Shown: piece by piece, positions 37,793 to 46,959 of the stretch | Position numbering within the stretch: position 1 is the stretch's first letter | How the letters are laid out: each line of letters starts with the position of its first letter | NCBI RefSeq assembly: GCF_030867385.1 | Contig: NZ_JAPFBJ010000001.1 | Coordinates: forward strand, 682,001 to 746,000 | Reading direction: 5' to 3' | Origin: Sphingobium sp. DEHP117 | GTDB lineage: Bacteria > Pseudomonadota > Alphaproteobacteria > Sphingomonadales > Sphingomonadaceae | DNA length: 64,000 nt | Notes under the pieces: model-generated | Databases searched by the model: none | What the model was told of the DNA's origin: nothing | Seen by the model: only the letters and a program-made list of their open reading frames with translations | Made by a program: the position numbers and the translations under genes

Positions 37793-39391
37793 TCAGGCCG
37801 CGGCGAACTGATTCATCGTGTTGTCCTTGCCGGCTGCCTTGAGGGCAGCTTCACCGGCAAAATACTCCTTGTGATCGTCGCCGATGTCGGAACCGGACAT
37901 GTTCTGGTGCTTCACGCAGGCGATACCCTGGCGGATTTCCTGACGCTGCACGTTCAGCACATAACCCAGCATGCCCTTGTCGCCGAAATAATCCTTGGCA
38001 AGGTTGTCGGTGCTCAGCGCGGCCGTGTGATAGGTCGGCAGCGTGATGAGGTGGTGGAAGATGCCAGCCTGAGCCGCCGCGTCCTTCTGGAATGTGCGGA
38101 TGCGCTCATCCGCCTCGGCAGACAGCTCGCTGTTGTCATAATCCACGCTCATGAGCTTAGAGCGATCATAGGCCGACACATCCTTGCCCTCGGCAGCCCA
38201 TGCATCATAGACCTGCTGGCGGAAGTTCAGCGTCCAGTTGAAGCTGGGGCTGTTGTTATAGACCAGCTTGGCGTTGGGGATGACTTCGCGGATGCGGTTC
38301 ACCATGCCGCCGATCTGGCCGATATGCGGCTTCTCGGTCTCGATCCACAGCAGGTCCGCACCGTTCTGCAGCGAGGTGATGCAATCGAGCACGCAGCGGT
38401 CCTCGCCGGTTCCGGAGCGGAACTGGAACAGGTTGCTGGGCAGGCGCTTCGGGCGCATCAGCTTGCCGTCGCGGGCAATCAGCACGTCGCCGTGGCCGAC
38501 GTTGGCGGGGTCAACCTCATCACAGTCGAGGAAGCTGTTATACTGGTCGCCGATGTCGCCCGGCTCCTTCACATAAGCGATCTGCTTGGTGAGGCCGGCG
38601 CCGAGGCTGTCGGTGCGCGCAACGATGACACCATCGTCCACGCCCAGCTCGAGGAAGGCGTATCGGACAGCGCGGATCTTCGCGAGGAAGTCCTCATGCG
38701 GCACGGTGACCTTGCCGTCCTGGTGGCCGCACTGCTTCTCGTCGGAAACCTGGTTCTCGATCTGGATGCAGCATGCGCCGGCCTCGATGAACTTCTTGGC
38801 GAGCAGGTAAGTCGCCTCGGCGTTGCCGAAACCCGCGTCGATGTCGGCGATGATCGGAACGACATGGGTTTCGTAGTTGTCGATCGCATGCTCGATCTGC
38901 TTGGCCTTGACCTGATCGCCTGCCTCGCGCGCTGCGTCGAGATCGCGGAACATCATGCCCAGCTCGCGCGCATCGGCCTGCTTCAGGAACGTGTACAACT
39001 CCTCGATCAGATCCGAGACCGAGGTCTTCTCGTGCATCGACTGGTCGGGCAGGGGGCCGAACTCGCTACGCAGCGCGGCGACCATCCAGCCGGAGAGGTA
39101 GAGGTAACGGCGCTTGGTGGTGCCGAAATGCTTCTTGATCGAGATCAGCTTCTGCTGCCCGATGAAGCCGTGCCAGCAGCCGAGCGACTGGGTGTAGTTG
39201 GCAGGGTCGGCGTCATAGGCGGCCATGTCCTCGCGCATGATCTTCGCGGTGTATTTCGCGATATCGAGGCCGGTGTTAAAGCGGTTCTGCAGGCGCATGC
39301 GCGCGGCGGACTCGGCGCTGATGCCGTCCCACGGGGCGCCGTTGCTCTGGATCAGGCTGCCGGCCTTTGCGATTGTTTCCTGGTAGGACAT
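37793..39391 (-). CDS. aceA: isocitrate lyase
   Basis: Glyoxylate-shunt enzyme cleaving isocitrate to succinate and glyoxylate, 532 aa, the longer bacterial type. The catalytic loop reads KQCGH (219-223, Cys221), where the classical form has KKCGH; metal-binding segments such as ADIDAGFGN are present. GGAGG lies 5 nt before ATG 39391. It is divergent from an ScfR-type regulator, which probably controls it. No malate synthase gene is in view. Confidence 0.95.
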   Translation of the reverse strand: MSYQETIAKAGSLIQSNGAPWDGISAESAARMRLQNRFNTGLDIAKYTAKIMREDMAAYDADPANYTQSLGCWHGFIGQQKLISIKKHFGTTKRRYLYLSGWMVAALRSEFGPLPDQSMHEKTSVSDLIEELYTFLKQADARELGMMFRDLDAAREAGDQVKAKQIEHAIDNYETHVVPIIADIDAGFGNAEATYLLAKKFIEAGACCIQIENQVSDEKQCGHQDGKVTVPHEDFLAKIRAVRYAFLELGVDDGVIVARTDSLGAGLTKQIAYVKEPGDIGDQYNSFLDCDEVDPANVGHGDVLIARDGKLMRPKRLPSNLFQFRSGTGEDRCVLDCITSLQNGADLLWIETEKPHIGQIGGMVNRIREVIPNAKLVYNNSPSFNWTLNFRQQVYDAWAAEGKDVSAYDRSKLMSVDYDNSELSAEADERIRTFQKDAAAQAGIFHHLITLPTYHTAALSTDNLAKDYFGDKGMLGYVLNVQRQEIRQGIACVKHQNMSGSDIGDDHKEYFAGEAALKAAGKDNTMNQFAAA

Positions 39392-39541
39392 GGATGCCTC
39401 CTTCACGCTGGATAAGTGTCTTTATAGGGGCGAGATTGATCCCCTTGAGGAGATGGTGCGCCGCAACATGGATTCGCGCCATCAAATTTGTCAAAAATTC
39501 TGGCAATATCGTCAGGAAATGTTTAGTTACCGCTGTTAAGT

Positions 39542-39557
39542 TGTAAAAAACTTTACA
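39542..39557. promoter_or_regulatory. candidate operator upstream of the ScfR-type regulator
   Basis: TGTAAA-AAAC-TTTACA, a perfect 6-4-6 palindrome ending 10 bp before the regulator ATG in the 176-bp aceA/regulator gap. Its position suits autorepression and control of divergent aceA. Binding is inferred only. Confidence 0.45.
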
Positions 39558-39567
39558 GGATCACCGC

Positions 39568-40962
39568 ATGGCCGAGCGCAAGATTTATGCAGGGCACGCC
39601 GTCCGCAGGTTGCGGCGCGCGGCGGGGTTGACGCAGGTCGCGCTGTCCAGCGCGCTCGATATCTCGCCGAGTTATCTCAATCTGATCGAGAAAAATCAGC
39701 GGCCGCTGTCTGCCGCGTTGATGCTGCGGCTGGCGGACCAATTTGATTTCGATCCGCGCAAGCTCGCCAGCGATGCGCCGGGCGGCGGCCTTGAGGGGAT
39801 GCGCCGCAGGCTCGCGGACCCGTTGTTCGCCGATCTCAATCTCGAGCGGGCGGAGATCGAGGAGTGGCTCGCTGCCGCCCCCGCCGGGGCCGAAGCATTT
39901 GCCCGCGCGTTCGATCGTATGAGCGAGGGCGACGTACCGTCCGGCGTCTCGGCAGAAGCGCTGCCGGTGATGACGGTGCGGCGCGAGATTGAGCGCTGGC
40001 GCAATCATTTTGCCGATCTCGATGCGCAGGCCGAGGCGCTGGCGGACGAGTTGCGCATCGCCACCGGCGATCTTTACAGCGCGCTGGCCGAGCGGCTCCG
40101 GCAAAAGCATCAGCTCGCCATCCGTATCCTGCCGGCGGAGGTTATGCCCGATCATGTGCGCAGGCTCGATCTTCACGCGCGCCAGTTGCAGCTCTCCGAG
40201 ATGCTCGACAACGCCTCGCGCACCTTCCACGCGGCTTTCCTTATTGCCGAGCTGGAGGCGCGGGCCGAGATCGATGCGCTGGTGCACGGCGCGGGCTTTG
40301 CCGACCGCCACGCCGAGCGCCTGTTCCGCCGCCACCTCCTCAGCTATTTCGCCGCCGCGGTGATGATGCCCTATGACCGCTTTCTGCGCGCATGCGAGGC
40401 AAGCGGTTATGACCCGCTCTTGCTACAGCGCCGCTTTGGCGCGGGATATGAACAGGTCGCGCACCGCCTGACGACGCTTCAGCGCGTCGGCGCGCGTGGG
40501 CTGCCCTTCTTCATGGTGCGGATCGACCGGGCAGGGCAATCGTCGAAACGCTATGCGGGCGCTTCAGCCGCGCCGATGGTGGAGGCGGACAATCGCTGCC
40601 CCCTGTGGGCGATCCACAGCGCGTTCGACCGGCCGGGGCAGATGATGCCGCAACTGGTTGAGCTGGAAGACGGGGAGCGCTGGTTCACTCTGAACCGTAC
40701 CGTGGCGGGGCAAAGCGCGGGCCTGCGCACAGGGCAGGCGATTTTCGCGATCGCGCTGGGGCTAAAAGCCGAGTTCGCCCGGCCACTGCTCCACGCCCGC
40801 GGCCTCGATCTCGCCCAGGGCGACGCGCAACCCATCGGGCTGGGCTGCACCGCCTGCACCCGCCCCACCTGCACCCAACGCAGCGCCCCGCCCCGGGGGC
40901 GGGCACTGCGCTTCAACGAGCGCGAGCGGGGGCTGACGCCGTTTGAGTTTGTCGGGGATTGA
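39568..40962 (+). CDS. XRE-family/ScfR-type regulator of acyl metabolism
   Basis: A 464-aa regulator. It has an N-terminal XRE helix-turn-helix (VRRLRRAAGLTQVALSSALDISPSYLNLIE), a central ImmA/IrrE-like domain (FRRHLLSYFAAAVMMPYDRFL, zinc motif not kept as HExxH) and a C-terminal short-chain fatty acyl regulator domain ending with Cys residues (LGCTACTRPTCTQR). Relatives such as RamB control isocitrate lyase, and this gene is divergent from aceA, so glyoxylate-shunt control is a firm inference. Confidence 0.9.
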   Translation: MAERKIYAGHAVRRLRRAAGLTQVALSSALDISPSYLNLIEKNQRPLSAALMLRLADQFDFDPRKLASDAPGGGLEGMRRRLADPLFADLNLERAEIEEWLAAAPAGAEAFARAFDRMSEGDVPSGVSAEALPVMTVRREIERWRNHFADLDAQAEALADELRIATGDLYSALAERLRQKHQLAIRILPAEVMPDHVRRLDLHARQLQLSEMLDNASRTFHAAFLIAELEARAEIDALVHGAGFADRHAERLFRRHLLSYFAAAVMMPYDRFLRACEASGYDPLLLQRRFGAGYEQVAHRLTTLQRVGARGLPFFMVRIDRAGQSSKRYAGASAAPMVEADNRCPLWAIHSAFDRPGQMMPQLVELEDGERWFTLNRTVAGQSAGLRTGQAIFAIALGLKAEFARPLLHARGLDLAQGDAQPIGLGCTACTRPTCTQRSAPPRGRALRFNERERGLTPFEFVGD

Positions 40963-41024
40963 CGCTCCTCACAGGCACCCCGGGTGTGATCCGGGTGCAC
41001 GCATTCTTAAAGCTCTAGAGATTT

Positions 41025-41855
41025 TTATTCTCGACCGGGATGACTTTCTGAAAACAGCCATCTTCTGAAATATTTTCGCCACAGCACGATAACTAGCGCT
41101 CCGGTGAGAAGCCAAGGCAACAGCGTGATTGCTATCATGATTATCACTGAAATACCTGATACGATATTCGTCCATCCGTCCTTTATGGCTCCAATGATCG
41201 GTCCATCACTCAAGCTTTGGTCAACATTGCCACTGGCATAATCCAATGTCATCGGTGTGGTTGTAAGCTTCAATGAAGCATCCCGCTGTACGGTTTGAGC
41301 GTCGCGAATATCACTTCCGAGAGTGCTCATCTGAGCCTGTAGCTCCTGCCGCTCGGCTGATCCAAGGTCGGTTCTCTTCAGCTGGTTCTCAATGCGCGCT
41401 CGATCCGCAGCCAGAGATTTTTGTTCCGCCTGAGAGGAGGCGACAGCTTGTCCCGTCTCTTCACTTTCAATACGAGAACTGGTGAGCATGCCGCCATGCT
41501 TCGTTGTCAGGTTGATAGCCTCCCGTCCGAACTGACGGGCGGCTTGGGGTGCCAGTTTTAGTTGTAGCGAAGCGGAAATGGTTCGGTCCCGACCCACTTC
41601 GTAGCTCATTGCACTGATCCGGCAGAGATTCGATCCTAGGGCTTCACACCGCGCTGCGTGATCCTCCTGAGCTGTAGCAACGCGCTCTGGCGGAAGAAGA
41701 AATCCGTATCGATAAGTTAGCGAGAGTCCCGGAGCAGATGAAACTCCGACATTCGGACCCGAAACAGCTTCTTCTGCTGAAGTTCGCGAGGCTTCTTCAG
41801 ACTTTTGTCCACACGCTGCGACAAACAAAAGGGCAACGATAAAGAGTTTCCGCAT
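41025..41855 (-). CDS. DUF4349 lipoprotein
   Basis: A 276-aa protein with a lipobox (LLFVAACGQ; Cys at about residue 16), a beta-rich extracytoplasmic domain, a central coiled coil (about 155-200) and a C-terminal membrane helix (IIMIAITLLPWLLTGALVIV). This is the DUF4349 layout. ATG 41855 is chosen because it gives the signal peptide. Base composition is lower in GC than that of its neighbours, as with the DUF2059 gene. The function is unknown. Confidence 0.85.
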   Translation of the reverse strand: MRKLFIVALLFVAACGQKSEEASRTSAEEAVSGPNVGVSSAPGLSLTYRYGFLLPPERVATAQEDHAARCEALGSNLCRISAMSYEVGRDRTISASLQLKLAPQAARQFGREAINLTTKHGGMLTSSRIESEETGQAVASSQAEQKSLAADRARIENQLKRTDLGSAERQELQAQMSTLGSDIRDAQTVQRDASLKLTTTPMTLDYASGNVDQSLSDGPIIGAIKDGWTNIVSGISVIIMIAITLLPWLLTGALVIVLWRKYFRRWLFSESHPGRE

Positions 41856-42070
41856 GTACTCACTCCCCCTTACGGCGAAATGCCTTTTGGCGCACCATGA
41901 TGCAGGCGGCAAATTGTTGCAATCCACCGTCAGTCGTTCAAACCTGTAAAAAATTCCGTCACCGTTCAACAATTGTTCGTGAATATGCGCCATAGCTCCT
42001 AACCTGTCGGGAAATCTTACAGCGGGCGTTCGTCCTGCCGTGGGATGGCCTCGAAAGTGGGTGAGGACGC

Positions 42071-43459
42071 ATGGTTCGGATTTTCAAGCATTATGTGCCG
42101 CATGCCGTCCTGCTGCTGGGCCTGCTCGATTTCGTCCTGCTGATTTGCTCGGCCGAGATTGCGTGGGTGCTCCGTGCGCGCCAGATCGGCATGGAGGTGG
42201 ACTATATCCTCAACCGCGCGGTGCCGCTGCTGGGTTTCGCGGCGGCATTGCAGGCGGCGATGGTGGCCGTAGGCGTCTATGGCACGGAAGCCCTGCAATC
42301 GCTGCGCTTCTCTGTCGCGCGCGTGCTGGTCGCTGTCTCGCTGGGCGTGATCCTCCACAGCGTTCTCTATTTCCTGCTGCCGGGCATGGCGCTGTGGCGC
42401 TCGAACACGCTCTACGCGATGGTGATCGCCACCGTCGCCCTAATTGGCTTGCGCATGCTGCTCGGCTCCATTTTCGGCGGAGAGGTTTTCCGCCGCCGCA
42501 TCATCGTGCTGGGCGCAGGCGACCGGGCAGATCGCATCCGCCAGCTGGAAAAGCGGCAGGGCAGCAGCTTTTTCGTCGTCAGTTACATTCGCATGAGCGA
42601 CGGCGAGCCGGTGATCGAGGAGGCGATCCCGCGCAAGGCGATCCACAATCTCGCGGATTATGTCGTGCGGTTGGGGGCCAGCGAGGTGATCCTCGCCTTG
42701 CAGGAGCGGCGCAACGCGGTGCCGATGGACGACCTCCTGCGGATCAAGACCACCGGCGTGCACGTGAACGACCTCTCGACCTTCCTGGAGCGTGAGACGG
42801 GCCGGGTGGACCTCGACAGCGTCAACCCGAGCTGGCTCATCTTTTCCGATGGCTTCTCGTCGGGCCGCAGGCTCTCCACCGTCTCCAAGCGCTTTTTCGA
42901 CCTGAGCGTCAGTGCCATCCTGCTGCTGCTGACCGCGCCGTTGATCGTGCTCGCCGCACTGCTGGTGAAGCTCGACAGCAAGGGACCCGCCTTTTACCGC
43001 CAGAAGCGCGTGGGGCTTTACGGGCAGGAATTCTGGATCACCAAGCTACGCACCATGCGCACCGATGCCGAGGTGGATGGGCAGGCGGTGTGGGCGGAGA
43101 AGGACGACCCCCGCATCACGCGGCTCGGCTATTGGCTGCGCAAGCTGCGGATAGACGAGCTGCCGCAATGCTGGGTGGTGCTGAAAGGCGACATGAGCTT
43201 CGTCGGCCCCCGGCCGGAGCGGATGCAGTTCGTCAAGGATCTGGAGAAGGATCTGCGCTTTTATGCCGAGCGGCACATGGTCAAGCCCGGCATCACCGGC
43301 TGGGCGCAGATCAACTATCCCTATGGCGCTTCTCTCGAAGATGCCCGTCACAAGCTGGAATATGACCTCTATTACGCCAAGAACTACACGCCCTTTCTGG
43401 ACATATTGATCCTGCTCCAGACCGTTCGGGTGATCCTCTGGCATGATGGTGCGCGCTAG
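42071..43459 (+). CDS. XrtA/PEP-CTERM system sugar transferase (TIGR03013 type)
   Basis: A 462-aa polyprenyl-phosphate sugar-1-phosphate transferase that starts an exopolysaccharide repeat unit at the inner membrane. Four N-terminal helices, a Rossmann-like region (RRRIIVLGAGDRADRI) and a C-terminal WbaP-type domain (KRFFDLSVSAILLLL; KLRTMRTDAEVDG; KLRIDELPQCWVVLKGDMSF; GPRPER; KPGITGWAQINY) match the transferase family tied to XrtA exosortase loci. It heads the prsK-prsR-prsT genes, with a 12-bp gap. The 215-bp upstream gap holds its promoter. Confidence 0.92.
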   Translation: MVRIFKHYVPHAVLLLGLLDFVLLICSAEIAWVLRARQIGMEVDYILNRAVPLLGFAAALQAAMVAVGVYGTEALQSLRFSVARVLVAVSLGVILHSVLYFLLPGMALWRSNTLYAMVIATVALIGLRMLLGSIFGGEVFRRRIIVLGAGDRADRIRQLEKRQGSSFFVVSYIRMSDGEPVIEEAIPRKAIHNLADYVVRLGASEVILALQERRNAVPMDDLLRIKTTGVHVNDLSTFLERETGRVDLDSVNPSWLIFSDGFSSGRRLSTVSKRFFDLSVSAILLLLTAPLIVLAALLVKLDSKGPAFYRQKRVGLYGQEFWITKLRTMRTDAEVDGQAVWAEKDDPRITRLGYWLRKLRIDELPQCWVVLKGDMSFVGPRPERMQFVKDLEKDLRFYAERHMVKPGITGWAQINYPYGASLEDARHKLEYDLYYAKNYTPFLDILILLQTVRVILWHDGAR

Positions 43460-43471
43460 GCGGAGCGTGGG

Positions 43472-45580
43472 ATGAGCGCCACTCTGCTCTTTGTAGGTGA
43501 CTGGGGCCATGTGCTGGCCGCCGCGCTGTTCGCCGTGCTCAGCGTGCTCACCGGACGGCGCCTTGCCACGCAACAGGCGGGCAAGCTGCTGGTGGTAGCA
43601 CTGGCGCTCACATCGACATGGCTGCTCTCGGTTGCGTTCGGCGGCGTGGACAGGCTGGAGACGGGGGTATTGGAATCCCTGCGCAACTGCGGCTGGCTGG
43701 TGTGCCTGTTCGTGCTGCCCGCACGGCTGGGCGGTGGGGTTTCCCGGCAGGCGCGCGGCGCACGACCGCTGTATCTGATGCTGGCGCTGTTGCTCGTCGC
43801 GCAAACCGGGCTGGACGTTCTGGCCAGTATCGGCGCGGCGGAGGGGGTGGTATTTGCCGGCGCTTCGGAAAGCGCGGTCCTGTTGCGCCTGTTGTGGGCG
43901 ATCGGCGCGCTGCTGCTGATCCAGCGCATTTACATAGCGTGCAGCGCCCATGTGCGTGGCGTGATCGGGCCGATCGCGGCGGCGCTGGCGGCAATGTGGG
44001 GATATGATCTCATATTGTACGGGGCAGCGTTCGCCCAGGCAGAAGGGCTGATGGCGCAGCTGTTCGCATTGCGCGGCATCAACATGGCGGCGCTCGCGCC
44101 TGTCATGGCGCTGGCCGGGCGCACCGGGCGCACTGCGGTGGTAGCGCCTTCGCGCGCGCTGGCGCTGCGGGGCTTGGGTGTCGTGCTTGGGACGGTGCTC
44201 TCTCTTCTGATACTCGGCCTGTTGCTCGCGCTCGATACTCTTGGCAGCCCGCTGGTGAAGGCGGCAGCGAGCGCGGTTCTGTTTGTTTCGGTTGCGGGTG
44301 GATTGCTCTTCGTGCCGGCGACGCGGCTTCATCGCGTGGCCAAAGTACTGGCCTCCAAGCATCTGTTTCGCCACCGCTACGACTATCGCGAACAATGGAT
44401 GGCCTTCGCCGATACGCTCGGGCGGGGCGCGCAATCGCATTGCGAGGCGGCAATCCACAGCCGGGTCATCCGGGCGATGGCGGATATCACCCAGTCTTCC
44501 TGTGGCGCGCTGTTGCTGGCGGAGGAGGGCGACGCTGCCTGCGTCTGGGCTGCGGACTGGAACTGGAAGGCGCCCCATGGCGACCGGGCGGATTTCGCCG
44601 AGCCATTGATGCAGCGGATGCAGTCTCGCGGCTGGATCACAGACCTCCCCGTTGCGCGTGCGCAGGGTGACGCTTTGCCCGGTTGGCTGGTGGAGGATCA
44701 GGCGGGCTGGGCGCTCGTTCCCCTCGTGCATTTCGATCAGCTCGTCGGCGTGATGCTGTTGGGACACCCGCCGCTCCGTCGCGCGCTCGATTGGGAAGAT
44801 TTCGACATGCTGCGCGCCGCCGCCCGCCAGGTGGCGAGCTATCTCGCGGAGGCGCGCGGGCAGGCCGCACTGGCCGAAGCGCGGCGCTTTGAGGAATTCA
44901 ACCAACGCTTCGCTTTCATCCTGCACGATATCAAGAACCTCGTCAGCCAGATCGCGCTCACCGCGCGCAATGCGGAACGCCACGCGGACAACCCGGAATT
45001 CCGTGCAGACATGATCCTGACGTTGAAAGACTGCGCGGGCCGGATGAACACGCTGCTGGCTCGTCTGGGCCAGCACGGCAGCCCGGATGAGCCGCTCCAT
45101 GTCGAGCCGCTCGCGCTAGGCGAAGTGCTGAAGGCTATAGCCGCGAGGCAGGGCGCAGCACATCCCGTCCTTATCGAGGGCAACCGCAACCTTCTTGTCA
45201 ATGCGGACCGGATGAAGCTGGAGCAGGTGCTCGCCCATCTGGTGCAAAACGCCATCGAGGCGTCGGACGCTTCCAGCCCCGTGGTGCTGCGGGTCGAGAA
45301 AGGCGATGGCGGGCAGGCGGTGCTGCACGTGATCGACCATGGCTGCGGCATGACGGCGGACTTCATGCGCGGCGAGCTGTTCCGGCCCTTTACCTCTACC
45401 AAGCAGGGCGGCTTCGGCATCGGCGCCTATGAGGCGCGCGAACTGGTCCGCGCGATGGGTGGGCAGCTCTCGGTCGCCAGCGAGCCGGGCAGGGGAACGT
45501 GCGTTTCCGTCCATCTGCCAATGGCGGCGACACACTCACCGAAATCATCCGCTCCCGCCCGTGATGAAAGGGCCGCCTGA
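43472..45580 (+). CDS. prsK: XrtA/PEP-CTERM system histidine kinase PrsK
   Basis: A 702-aa membrane sensor kinase. About eight N-terminal helices (1-280) are followed by a GAF-like domain (310-450), a DHp with HDIKNLVSQIALTARN (phospho-acceptor His) and a catalytic domain: N box QVLAHLVQNAIEAS, G1 VIDHGCGM, G2 QGGFGIGAYEARELV. It phosphorylates PrsR. The stop overlaps the prsR start (TGATG). No exosortase or PEP-CTERM substrate is visible in this window. Confidence 0.93.
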   Translation: MSATLLFVGDWGHVLAAALFAVLSVLTGRRLATQQAGKLLVVALALTSTWLLSVAFGGVDRLETGVLESLRNCGWLVCLFVLPARLGGGVSRQARGARPLYLMLALLLVAQTGLDVLASIGAAEGVVFAGASESAVLLRLLWAIGALLLIQRIYIACSAHVRGVIGPIAAALAAMWGYDLILYGAAFAQAEGLMAQLFALRGINMAALAPVMALAGRTGRTAVVAPSRALALRGLGVVLGTVLSLLILGLLLALDTLGSPLVKAAASAVLFVSVAGGLLFVPATRLHRVAKVLASKHLFRHRYDYREQWMAFADTLGRGAQSHCEAAIHSRVIRAMADITQSSCGALLLAEEGDAACVWAADWNWKAPHGDRADFAEPLMQRMQSRGWITDLPVARAQGDALPGWLVEDQAGWALVPLVHFDQLVGVMLLGHPPLRRALDWEDFDMLRAAARQVASYLAEARGQAALAEARRFEEFNQRFAFILHDIKNLVSQIALTARNAERHADNPEFRADMILTLKDCAGRMNTLLARLGQHGSPDEPLHVEPLALGEVLKAIAARQGAAHPVLIEGNRNLLVNADRMKLEQVLAHLVQNAIEASDASSPVVLRVEKGDGGQAVLHVIDHGCGMTADFMRGELFRPFTSTKQGGFGIGAYEARELVRAMGGQLSVASEPGRGTCVSVHLPMAATHSPKSSAPARDERAA

Positions 45581-46959
45581 TGTCAGACAGCCGCGCCAAT
45601 GCCCCTCTGCCCAAGCTGTTGATCGTTGAGGACGACCTCGGCCTGCAGCGGCAACTGCGCTGGGCCTATGAGGATGTGGAGGTGGTGTGCGCATCCAGCC
45701 GCGCCGAGGCGATCGAGATGCTGCGCGCGCACGAGCCGGATGTGGTGACGCTCGATCTCGGCCTGCCGCCGGACCCGGACGGCACCAGCGAGGGCTTCGC
45801 CACGCTTGCCGAAATTCTCGTGCTCAAGCCGGATACCAAGGTGATCGTCGCGTCCGGCCATGGCGCGCGCGAGAGCGCATTGCGGGCGATCGCGGAGGGC
45901 GCCTGGGATTTCTATCAAAAGCCGATCGACATCGACACGCTCGGGCTGATCGTCCGCCGTGCCTTTCATGTGCATGCGCTGGAGCGCGAGAATGCCCGTC
46001 TTGCCGCGCGCGGGGCAGGCGATGCGCCGGTGCTGGGGCGGATCATCACCGCCGCGCCGGAGATGCTGAAAGTGGCGCGGACGATCGAGCGCGTCGCCGC
46101 CGCCAATGTCTCGGTGATGTTGCTGGGCGCGAGCGGCACCGGCAAGGAGCTGTTGGCGCGCGGCCTTCATGACGCCAGCCCGCGCAAGGATGGGGCATTC
46201 ATCGCCATAAACTGCGCGGCGATCCCCGAGACGCTGCTCGAGTCCGAACTGTTCGGCCACGAAAAAGGCGCGTTCACAGGCGCGGTGAAGACAACGCCGG
46301 GCAAGATCGAGTTGGCCGAGGGCGGCACCCTCTTTCTCGACGAGGTGGGAGACATCCCCCTGCCGCTTCAGGTCAAGCTGCTGCGTTTCCTGCAGGAGCG
46401 GGTGATCGAGCGCATCGGCGGGCGGCAGCCGATCCCGGTGGATACCCGCATCGTCTGCGCCACCCATCAGAACCTGGAGGAAATGATCGCGGGCGGCACC
46501 TTTCGCGAGGATCTCTATTATCGCCTCGCCGAGATCGTCGTGCGCATCCCGACGCTGGCGGAGCGGCCGGGTGACGCGCTGCTGCTGGCGCGCCATTTCC
46601 TCACGCGGTTCGCCGAGGAGATGAAGCGGCCGGTCACGGGCTTCGCGCCCGATGCACTGGCGGCGCTGGACGGCTGGGGCTGGCCCGGTAATGTGCGCGA
46701 GCTGGAAAACCGCGTGAAGCGCGCGGTCATCATGGCGGATGGCAAACTCGTCACCGCCGCCGATCTGGACCTTGGCCCGGCGGAGCAAGGCAGCGCCGCC
46801 TCCCTCAATCTCAAGAGCGCGCGCGAGCTGGCGGATCGTGCCGCCATTTCCCGTGCGATTGCCCGCAGCGAGGGCAATATCTCGGGCGCGGCGAGAATAT
46901 TGGGCATCAGCCGCCCGACCCTTTACGACTTGATGCGGTCTTATGACATCAGCGCGTAA
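45580..46959 (+). CDS. prsR: PEP-CTERM system sigma-54 response regulator PrsR
   Basis: A 459-aa NtrC-type regulator. Receiver domain with Asp59 (VVTLDLGLP); AAA+ domain with Walker [14 protein letters not shown], sigma-54 contact GAFTGA, Walker [12 protein letters not shown]-terminal Fis-type HTH ([21 protein letters not shown]). It activates sigma-54 promoters, by family role those of PEP-CTERM proteins and exopolysaccharide genes. It overlaps prsT by 17 bp. Confidence 0.93.
   Translation: MSDSRANAPLPKLLIVEDDLGLQRQLRWAYEDVEVVCASSRAEAIEMLRAHEPDVVTLDLGLPPDPDGTSEGFATLAEILVLKPDTKVIVASGHGARESALRAIAEGAWDFYQKPIDIDTLGLIVRRAFHVHALERENARLAARGAGDAPVLGRIITAAPEMLKVARTIERVAAANVSVMLLGASGTGKELLARGLHDASPRKDGAFIAINCAAIPETLLESELFGHEKGAFTGAVKTTPGKIELAEGGTLFLDEVGDIPLPLQVKLLRFLQERVIERIGGRQPIPVDTRIVCATHQNLEEMIAGGTFREDLYYRLAEIVVRIPTLAERPGDALLLARHFLTRFAEEMKRPVTGFAPDALAALDGWGWPGNVRELENRVKRAVIMADGKLVTAADLDLGPAEQGSAASLNLKSARELADRAAISRAIARSEGNISGAARILGISRPTLYDLMRSYDISA

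Noticed and set aside
37871-39415. 514-codon open frame opposite aceA
   Set aside because: Mirror of the aceA codon pattern, no ribosome site or motif.
41885-41915. Sigma-54 promoter before the XrtA sugar transferase
   Set aside because: A TGGC and TGC pair is present, but the GG to GC spacing is one base off consensus and it lies far from the gene.
43046-45100. 684-codon open frame antisense to prsK and the sugar transferase
   Set aside because: Gln/Arg/His-rich shadow translation, no motif; both plus-strand genes are well supported.
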